Shown: positions 32,157 through 38,311 of the stretch, one piece after another
Numbering within the stretch: the first letter of the stretch is position 1
Layout: each line of letters begins with the position of its first letter
Source: JAKPQD01 sp029572965
Lineage (GTDB): Bacteria > Bacteroidota > Bacteroidia > Bacteroidales > DTGW01
Direction of reading: 5' to 3'
Assembly (NCBI GenBank): GCA_035374585.1
Contig: DAOSPF010000032.1
Span: forward strand, 1 to 38,311
DNA: 38,311 nucleotides
Position numbers and translations under genes: made by a program
Notes under the pieces: generated by a model
Databases searched by the model: none
Told to the model about the DNA's origin: nothing
What the model saw: the letters and a program-made list of their open reading frames with translations, nothing else

Positions 32157-33932
32157 ATGAATATGAAAAAGGAGAATTTAAAAATGAGGAAAAACAGACA
32201 ACTTATGCTTTTGTCTGTTTTTGTAGCGTTATTTTCTTTTGTTGCCTTGAGTGGCAAAGATAAAGGCAAAGTAGCCAAAAATGCCCCGGTGTTCAGCAAT
32301 TTTGTGTACCAGGGCAACGACAAGGTTTATACCGACAACCCGCTGAAAGCTGATGAGTTTTACAACCCCATCCTTCAAGGATGCTACCCCGACCCTAGTT
32401 TTACGCGCAAAGGCGATGATTATTATCTTGTATGTTCATCATTTGCTATGTTTCCAGGGGTACCTATTTTTCATTCCAAGGATTTGGTCAACTGGACACA
32501 AATAGGCCATGTACTCGACCGTACTTCACAGCTAAAGGTTGAGGATTGTGGTATCAGCGCCGGCGTTTATGCCCCCCAGATATTGTACAACCCCAACAAC
32601 GATATGTTTTATATGATTACCACCCAGTTTTCGGGAGGTTTTGGCAATATTGTAGTAAAAACCAAAGACCCATTGAAAGGTTGGAGCGACCCCATTAAGC
32701 TTGATTTTAATGGCATTGACCCATCACTGTTCTTTGATGATAATGGCAAGGGGTATGTTGTGCATAATGATGCCCCGGATCCAGGTAAGGAGCTTTATAG
32801 CGGCCATCGTGTTATCAAAATATGGGAATATGATGTGCAAAATGACAAAGTGATACCCGGAACAGATGTAATTATTGTTGATGGCGGCGTTGATATCAAC
32901 AAAAAGCCTATCTGGATTGAAGCTCCTCATATTTACAAAAAGAATGGCAAGTATTACTTGATGTGCGCAGAAGGAGGCACAGGTGGATGGCACAGCGAAG
33001 TGATTTTCGTTAGCGATAATCCTAAAGGCCCTTACAAACCTGCCCCAAGCAACCCGATACTTACCCAAAGGTATTTTCCTAAAGACCGCGTGAATAAAGT
33101 GGACTGGGCAGGCCATGCCGACTTGGTTTTAGGCCCAGACAATAAATATTACGGGGTGTTCCTGGCCATCCGCCCCAATGAGGCTGACCGTGTTAATATA
33201 GGCCGCGAAACTTTTATTTTGCCGGTTGACTGGTCTGGAGAGTTTCCTGTTTTTGAAAATGGCCTGGTGCCTATTGAACCAAAGCTGAAAATGCCTAAAG
33301 GCGTTGAAAACAAAACTGGTAAAGATGGATTTTTCCCTAACGGAAATTTCACTTTTACCGACAATTTTACAACTGAAAAGCTCGATTATCGTTGGATTGG
33401 CTTACGAGGCCCCCGCGAAAACTTTATTTCGGTTACTAAAAAAGGCTTACAGATTACGCCATTTGCTACCAACATTAAGGAAGTAAAACCAACATCAACA
33501 CTTTTCTTACGCCAGCAGCACAACAACTTTTCGTACGCGGTAACACTCGACTATAAGCCTGGTTCAGAAAAAGACCTTGCCGGGATAACTGCTTTGCAGA
33601 GCGAAAACTTCAATTACGTGTTTGGCATCACCAAAAAAGGATCAGATTATTACATTTTGTTGGAAAGAAATGAGAAACAAAGGAGGAGAGATGCCGCTTT
33701 GGAGTCGAAAATCATGGGCAGTGCCAAAATAGACCTCAAAAGCCCTGTAAGGTTGAAAGTGGAAGCCAAAGGCGATAATTACGAGTTCAGCTATTCGCTC
33801 GATGGCACTACATTTCAGACGTTGGGTGGCACTGTTTCTGGCGACATCCTTTCGACCAATGTAGCCGGAGGCTTTACAGGCTGCCTTATAGGCTTGTATG
33901 CTACATCGGCCAATGATGCTAAGCCTGAGTAA
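32157..33932 (+). CDS. GH43 beta-xylosidase/arabinofuranosidase with C-terminal beta-sandwich
   Basis: A 591-residue GH43 enzyme. In-frame ATGs lie at 32157, 32163 and 32184; the last has a GGAG 9 nt upstream and gives a tidier signal peptide, so 32184 may be the true start. Counting from 32157, the propeller (about 65-375) carries base Asp79 (CYPDPSF), modulator Asp188 (GIDPSL) and acid Glu255 (WIEAPH). The C-terminal region (about 390-591) is the concanavalin-like beta-sandwich typical of GH43 beta-xylosidases that act on oligosaccharides. It fits periplasmic release of xylose or arabinose after the GH10 just upstream. Confidence 0.9.
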   Translation: MNMKKENLKMRKNRQLMLLSVFVALFSFVALSGKDKGKVAKNAPVFSNFVYQGNDKVYTDNPLKADEFYNPILQGCYPDPSFTRKGDDYYLVCSSFAMFPGVPIFHSKDLVNWTQIGHVLDRTSQLKVEDCGISAGVYAPQILYNPNNDMFYMITTQFSGGFGNIVVKTKDPLKGWSDPIKLDFNGIDPSLFFDDNGKGYVVHNDAPDPGKELYSGHRVIKIWEYDVQNDKVIPGTDVIIVDGGVDINKKPIWIEAPHIYKKNGKYYLMCAEGGTGGWHSEVIFVSDNPKGPYKPAPSNPILTQRYFPKDRVNKVDWAGHADLVLGPDNKYYGVFLAIRPNEADRVNIGRETFILPVDWSGEFPVFENGLVPIEPKLKMPKGVENKTGKDGFFPNGNFTFTDNFTTEKLDYRWIGLRGPRENFISVTKKGLQITPFATNIKEVKPTSTLFLRQQHNNFSYAVTLDYKPGSEKDLAGITALQSENFNYVFGITKKGSDYYILLERNEKQRRRDAALESKIMGSAKIDLKSPVRLKVEAKGDNYEFSYSLDGTTFQTLGGTVSGDILSTNVAGGFTGCLIGLYATSANDAKPE

Positions 33933-33990
33933 ATAATCTTTGCAGGCATGATGATGAAAGCCATTTTGATAAGATTAAATTAGTGTAGAA

Positions 33991-36369
33991 ATGAAAAAGT
34001 ATATAATTGCTATAATCGGTGTATCGTTGTTTTTGAGCAACATCAATGCTCAGGATAAACTTTATCCTAATACTTTTCCGCTGGGAGATGTGGTTTTACT
34101 AGATGGCCCATTTAAACATGCCCGCGATTTGAACATTAAAACCCTCTTGCAATATGATGTTGACAGGTTATTGGCCCCTTACCGCAAAGAAGCTGGTTTG
34201 CCAGAAAAAGCAAAGAGTTATCCCAATTGGGAAGGGCTCGATGGCCATGTTGGCGGGCATTATTTATCGGCAATGGCTATAAATTATGCCGAAACAGGTA
34301 ATACTGAGTGTAAAAAGCGTATGGATTATATGATTGCTGAGCTCAAAGCTTGTCAGGATGCTAATGGCCTGAAATATCCCGATTGGGGTGTTGGGTATCT
34401 TGGTGGTGTACCCAACAGCGCTGCCCTTTGGTCAAAAATCAAAGCTGGAGAGGTTGGTGCAATCTGGTCTGCATGGGCCCCATTTTATAATATACATAAG
34501 ATGTATGCAGGTTTGCGCGATGCATGGTTATATACTGGCAATGAAGAGGCAAAAAACATCTTTCTGAAATTTTGCGACTGGGGAATAACCCTTATTGCCG
34601 GTTTGGACGACAAGCAAATGGAAGATATGCTGGCCAATGAACATGGAGGCATGAACGAAATGTACGCTGATGCTTACCAGATGACAGGAGATAAGAAGTA
34701 TTTAGAGGCAGCAAAGCGATATTCACATAAGGCATTTTTAGAACCCTTGTCGCAAGGGATAGATATGCTGGATAATAAACATGCCAATACTCAAATACCT
34801 AAATTTATTGGTTTTGAACGTATCTTCCAACTTAGTGGCGATGACAAATATGGAAAAGCTGGCAGCTTTTTCTGGGAAACGGTTACAACCAATCGCTCGC
34901 TGGCATTTGGCGGAAACAGCCGCAGGGAGCATTTCCCAAGTCCTGCTTCGTGTATCGATTTTGTTAGTGATATTGATGGGCCTGAATCCTGCAATTCATA
35001 CAATATGCTAAAGCTAACTGAAGATTTGTTCAGGGTGCAACCTTCCGCTAAGTACGCCGATTATTACGAACGTACGGTATTTAACCATATTTTATCATCA
35101 CAACATCCTGAACATGGCGGATATGTTTATTTTACCCCGGCCCGTCCGCGTCATTACAGGGTTTATTCTGCTCCTAACCAGGCTATGTGGTGTTGTGTCG
35201 GGACAGGTATGGAAAACCATGGCAAATACAACCAGTTTATCTATTCCCATTCACACGATTCATTGTTTTTGAACCTTTTTATTGCTTCGGAATTAAATTG
35301 GAAAGAGAAAAAGATAAAAATCAGGCAGGAGACAAACTTCCCGAATGAAGAAAAAACAAAACTTTCTGTTGTTGATGGCACAGCCAGTTTCAAGCTGATG
35401 CTGAGGTATCCTGCCTGGGTAAATAAAAACAGCTTGAAAATTAAGGTCAACGGTAAAGTGTTTTCTTACAACGCCCTTCCTTCTTCTTATGTCTGCATTG
35501 ACAGGAAATGGAACAAAGGAGATGTTGTTGAGGTTACATTACCAATGCACAATACTATTGAACATTTGCCTAATGTACCCAATTACATTGCTTTTATGCA
35601 TGGGCCAATTTTGTTATGCGCCAAAACTGGTACAGAAGATTTGAAAGGCCTGATAGCTGATGATGGGCGATGGGGACAATTGGCAGTTGGAGAAAAGTTG
35701 CCTGTTGATAAGGCCCCAATTCTTATCGAGGATGATATTCAGCACATTGCTGAAAAGCTTGTTCCGATAAAGGACAAACCATTGAATTTTAGCCTGAATG
35801 TAAAAATGATAAACCCCATTCAGGTGCAGTTTCAGCCTTTTTATCAAATTCACGATGCCCGGTATATGATGTACTGGCTGGCTTTGACAAATAATGGCTA
35901 CAAGTCATACCTTGACTCGCTTTCAAATATTGAAAAAGAAAAGATTGCCCTTGAGGACCGTACAATAGACAAAGTGGCTCCCGGTGAACAACAACCTGAG
36001 GTAGATCATGCTATACAAAAGGAAAACTCTGGAACTGGCAATACCAATGGCGTATTTTTTCGCGATGCACGTGATAATGGATATTTTAGCTATGAATTGG
36101 CAACAAATTCAGAATCCAACCTTAGTCTGGTTGTTCGATACTGGGGAGCCGAATGGGGCAACCGAAAATTTGATATTTACATTGATAATGAAAAGTTGTT
36201 GACAGAAGACAATACCGGTCGTTGGAACCAGTCTATGTTTAAAGACGTTGTTTATACTATACCTGATGCTATGTTGAGTGGTAAAAAGTTTGTCAGGGTT
36301 AAGTTTCAGGCAATTAATGGTAATGCGGCCGGCGGTGTGTATGGCATTCGTTTGGTAAGGAATAAGTAA
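33991..36369 (+). CDS. GH127/GH146-type beta-L-arabinofuranosidase (DUF1680)
   Basis: A 792-residue protein with a signal peptide (about 1-20) and the (alpha/alpha)6 barrel of the DUF1680 family. The zinc-cysteine catalytic centre known from this family is intact: Glu332 and Cys334 in PESCNSYNML, and the Cys401-Cys402 pair in MWCCVGTGMENH, one of which is the nucleophile. The E-S-C-N-x-Y-N-M-L form looks closer to GH146 than to the bifidobacterial GH127 founder, but that needs a tree. The C-terminal ~120 residues (about 675-792) form an extra beta-rich domain. The expected activity is removal of beta-linked L-arabinofuranose. It lies 58 nt after GH43. Confidence 0.9.
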   Translation: MKKYIIAIIGVSLFLSNINAQDKLYPNTFPLGDVVLLDGPFKHARDLNIKTLLQYDVDRLLAPYRKEAGLPEKAKSYPNWEGLDGHVGGHYLSAMAINYAETGNTECKKRMDYMIAELKACQDANGLKYPDWGVGYLGGVPNSAALWSKIKAGEVGAIWSAWAPFYNIHKMYAGLRDAWLYTGNEEAKNIFLKFCDWGITLIAGLDDKQMEDMLANEHGGMNEMYADAYQMTGDKKYLEAAKRYSHKAFLEPLSQGIDMLDNKHANTQIPKFIGFERIFQLSGDDKYGKAGSFFWETVTTNRSLAFGGNSRREHFPSPASCIDFVSDIDGPESCNSYNMLKLTEDLFRVQPSAKYADYYERTVFNHILSSQHPEHGGYVYFTPARPRHYRVYSAPNQAMWCCVGTGMENHGKYNQFIYSHSHDSLFLNLFIASELNWKEKKIKIRQETNFPNEEKTKLSVVDGTASFKLMLRYPAWVNKNSLKIKVNGKVFSYNALPSSYVCIDRKWNKGDVVEVTLPMHNTIEHLPNVPNYIAFMHGPILLCAKTGTEDLKGLIADDGRWGQLAVGEKLPVDKAPILIEDDIQHIAEKLVPIKDKPLNFSLNVKMINPIQVQFQPFYQIHDARYMMYWLALTNNGYKSYLDSLSNIEKEKIALEDRTIDKVAPGEQQPEVDHAIQKENSGTGNTNGVFFRDARDNGYFSYELATNSESNLSLVVRYWGAEWGNRKFDIYIDNEKLLTEDNTGRWNQSMFKDVVYTIPDAMLSGKKFVRVKFQAINGNAAGGVYGIRLVRNK

Positions 36370-36397
36370 AGTAGCCATTAATCTAACGATTTTTAAA

Positions 36398-36931
36398 ATG
36401 AAGACATTTAAAATATTGGCATTATTGGTTTTTGTAGTCATTTTTGCGCAAAAAATCAATGCCCAGAATGTAAATACTGATAAGAAAGACAGTCTTTATA
36501 AGGATTTTAAGACTGAATTTGTATGGGAAGCAAAAGTGAAAATTGCCGGCATGATAAATGTAGGCCAAAGTAAACGTGGCGAACGTCGCGTTATACCTAT
36601 TACCGGTGGGACATTTAAAGGCCCGAAGATTAAAGGCGAAGTGCTGCCTGGCGGAGAAGATTGGCAATTGGTTCGCCCCGATGGCGATACCGAGCTTTAC
36701 GCACGTTATCTGCTGAAAACCGATGATGGATATGTTATTCAGGTGATTAATCGCGCGTTAATCCATGCTGGTAAAGAGTTTTATTGCAAATCAGTATTGG
36801 ACTTAGAAGCTCCAACAAACAGCCCTTACGAGTATCTCAATCATGCCATCTTTATTGGTACCCTGAATGTCCCTCCTTTGAAACAAGGCGAAGAACCTTA
36901 TGTTATTATCGGGGTTTACAAGTTGCTTTAA
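36398..36931 (+). CDS. Secreted DUF3237 family protein
   Basis: A 177-residue protein with a signal peptide (about 1-22, ending Ile-Asn-Ala). The mature part matches the DUF3237 family: RRVIPITGGTFKGP (64-77), GEVLPGGEDWQLVRPDGDTE (80-99), the RYLLKTDDG stretch (102-110) and a C-terminal VGVY-like strand. The family is a small beta-barrel-like domain of unknown function. It sits 28 nt after the GH127/146 gene and 10-20 nt before a GH43 gene, so it is cotranscribed with xylan enzymes. A lyase, isomerase, binding or lactone-related role can only be guessed; no catalytic residues are established. Confidence 0.85.
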   Translation: MKTFKILALLVFVVIFAQKINAQNVNTDKKDSLYKDFKTEFVWEAKVKIAGMINVGQSKRGERRVIPITGGTFKGPKIKGEVLPGGEDWQLVRPDGDTELYARYLLKTDDGYVIQVINRALIHAGKEFYCKSVLDLEAPTNSPYEYLNHAIFIGTLNVPPLKQGEEPYVIIGVYKLL

Positions 36932-36950
36932 ACTTTAAAATATGTTTAAA

Positions 36951-38311
36951 ATGAAGATATTTCTTTCAATACTGGCTATTTGTTCTTTTGCCTTAATAAA
37001 AGTAAATGCCCAGTCGTGGACTGCCGATAATGGCAATGGGACTTACTCTAATCCGCTGTTTTTCGATGAATTTTCTGACCCGGATATTATCAGGGTTGGC
37101 GAAGATTTTTATCTGGCAGGGACAACCATGCACGCCATGCCCGGTTTGGTGGTGTTGCATTCAAAAGACCTTGTCAACTGGGAGTTTATGAGCTATTGTC
37201 TCGATTCTTTAAATCTGGGTAAGGAATTTAACCTTGAAGATGGTAAAGAGGCTTATGGACAAGGTATTTGGGCCCCATGTATCCGCTACCACAACAATAT
37301 GTTTTACATATTCACCAATGTCAACGGGCACGGTATGCAGGTATTTATTTCCAAAGACCCTAAAGGCCCTTGGGTTCATAAACCTTTGAATACAAAAATT
37401 TATGATTTGTCAGTGCTTTTTGATGACGATGGGAAAATTTATGCCGTGTATAACTACAATGAAGTCAGGATGGTAGAACTAAAACCTGATATGAGCGGCA
37501 TTGTAGAGGGTACTGAAAAAGTCATTATCCCTGCAGGAAACAATATGGGGGAAGGGCATCATATCTATAAAATTAAAGGAAAATATTATATCATCAGCGC
37601 CAATTATGCTCCTGTAGGCCGTATGCAATGTGCCCGTGCCGACAAGCCTTACGGGCCTTACGAAACGGCTGTTATTAGTGCTGAAGAAACTATGGGCTTT
37701 AAAAGAGGCTGGGTGACCTGGAGTGTGGGGCTTGGCAAACCTGTGCCCGAACCTGGTTTCAAGTTTAAACTCGACGAGCCTGGTGAAAACGACTTTGGCG
37801 CCGTTCCGCTTCATCAGGGCGGTATTGTTGATTTGCCCAATGGCGATTGGTGGGGCTTTTCCATGATGGACTTCATGTCGGTGGGCCGAACAACCTGTTT
37901 GTCGCCTGTTACATGGCATGACGGCTGGCCATATTTTGGCCTGCCCGGAAACCTTGGCCGTTCGCCACGTACCTGGGTGAAACCCAATGTTGCTGCGGTT
38001 ACCTCCCCTTCGGCTCCTTATCAGAGAAATGACGATTTCTCTGGGCCAAAGCTGCAGCCTGTGTGGCAGTGGAACCATAATCCGGTTTTGCGAAAATGGG
38101 AACTCAATAAGAAAAAAGGTTCGTTGCGGCTGCATACTTTGCCTGCCAAAGATTTTTTGTGGGCAAAAAACACGCTTACTCAACGTGTTGTAGGCCCTGA
38201 GTCATATGCTACGGTTGTTTTGGATGCTACCTTTCTTAAGGTTGGCGATATTGCCGGGTTGGCTTATTTGAATATGCCTTATGCCTGCCTAGGGGTAGCT
38301 CGCACTAAAGA
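36951..38311 (+). CDS. GH43 glycosidase, 3'-truncated by window edge
   Basis: The frame runs open to the last base, giving about 453 residues. I start at the ATG at 36951 because TTTAAAATGAAG there matches the context of the DUF3237 start; an in-frame ATG at 36942 adds three residues. A signal peptide ends near Val-Asn-Ala (20). The GH43 acids are base Asp43 (SDPDII), modulator Asp152 (YDLSVL) and acid Glu201 (NMGEGH). From about residue 360 a concanavalin-like C-terminal domain begins (DDFSGPKLQPVWQW) and is cut. The shape suggests a beta-xylosidase or alpha-L-arabinofuranosidase on oligosaccharides. It is the third GH43 of the locus and belongs to a different branch from the other two. Confidence 0.88.
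   Translation, partial: MKIFLSILAICSFALIKVNAQSWTADNGNGTYSNPLFFDEFSDPDIIRVGEDFYLAGTTMHAMPGLVVLHSKDLVNWEFMSYCLDSLNLGKEFNLEDGKEAYGQGIWAPCIRYHNNMFYIFTNVNGHGMQVFISKDPKGPWVHKPLNTKIYDLSVLFDDDGKIYAVYNYNEVRMVELKPDMSGIVEGTEKVIIPAGNNMGEGHHIYKIKGKYYIISANYAPVGRMQCARADKPYGPYETAVISAEETMGFKRGWVTWSVGLGKPVPEPGFKFKLDEPGENDFGAVPLHQGGIVDLPNGDWWGFSMMDFMSVGRTTCLSPVTWHDGWPYFGLPGNLGRSPRTWVKPNVAAVTSPSAPYQRNDDFSGPKLQPVWQWNHNPVLRKWELNKKKGSLRLHTLPAKDFLWAKNTLTQRVVGPESYATVVLDATFLKVGDIAGLAYLNMPYACLGVARTK

Noticed and set aside
37479..38183. Minus-strand frame of 234 codons
   Set aside because: It lies wholly opposite the truncated GH43 gene, whose + frame has a signal peptide and all three catalytic acids; the minus frame has no recognisable motif.

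Overview
This window looks like part of a large xylan / glucuronoarabinoxylan polysaccharide utilization locus (PUL) from a member of the Bacteroidota. The evidence is an adjacent SusC/SusD-type pair, a run of glycoside hydrolases and esterases with signal peptides all on the + strand, A-rich gene leaders without consistent Shine-Dalgarno sequences, an AT-rich base composition, and two proteins ending in type IX secretion system (T9SS) type A sorting domains. I cannot assign a genus.

Layout. Positions 1-655 hold the 3' end of an unrelated, unrecognised gene, followed by a strong terminator hairpin. The 1.1-kb AT-rich intergenic region 656-1767 holds repeated palindromic elements and candidate promoters. 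susC (1768-4932) and susD (4964-6613) follow, then two hairpins that could limit read-through. Next come a large T9SS-targeted GH10 xylanase (6964-9864), a GH3 beta-xylosidase (10171-12771), four tandem CE1-like esterases (12794-17659), a type-B carboxylesterase lipoprotein (17662-19224), an SGNH/CE6-like acetylesterase (19255-20091), a GH43-CBM6 protein (20118-21488), a GH27 enzyme (21535-23574) and a second T9SS protein, an LpqC-like esterase with CBM6 (23707-26130). An elaborate hairpin terminator separates this from a second block: GH97, GH31, GH10, GH43, GH127/GH146, a DUF3237 protein, and a GH43 cut by the window end.

Working model (inference). The T9SS-exported GH10 and the exported esterase-CBM6 protein attack acylated xylan outside the cell. 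SusD binds the released oligosaccharides and SusC imports them. Acetyl and probably feruloyl esters are removed by the other six esterases. Arabinose, galactose and alpha-xylose decorations are removed by GH43, GH127/146, GH27, GH97 and GH31. The second GH10 with GH3 and GH43 enzymes reduces the backbone to xylose. No alpha-glucuronidase (GH67/GH115) and no regulator (hybrid two-component, ECF sigma, AraC or LacI type) is present here, so these probably lie outside the window.

The most unusual items are a malectin-like domain inserted, apparently circularly permuted, in a GH10 barrel; four neighbouring CE1 paralogues that differ at the catalytic acid; a secreted DUF3237 protein inside the PUL; a repeated, covarying intergenic palindrome; and repeated palindromes upstream of susC. 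No tRNA, rRNA, CRISPR array, insertion sequence or transposase was seen.
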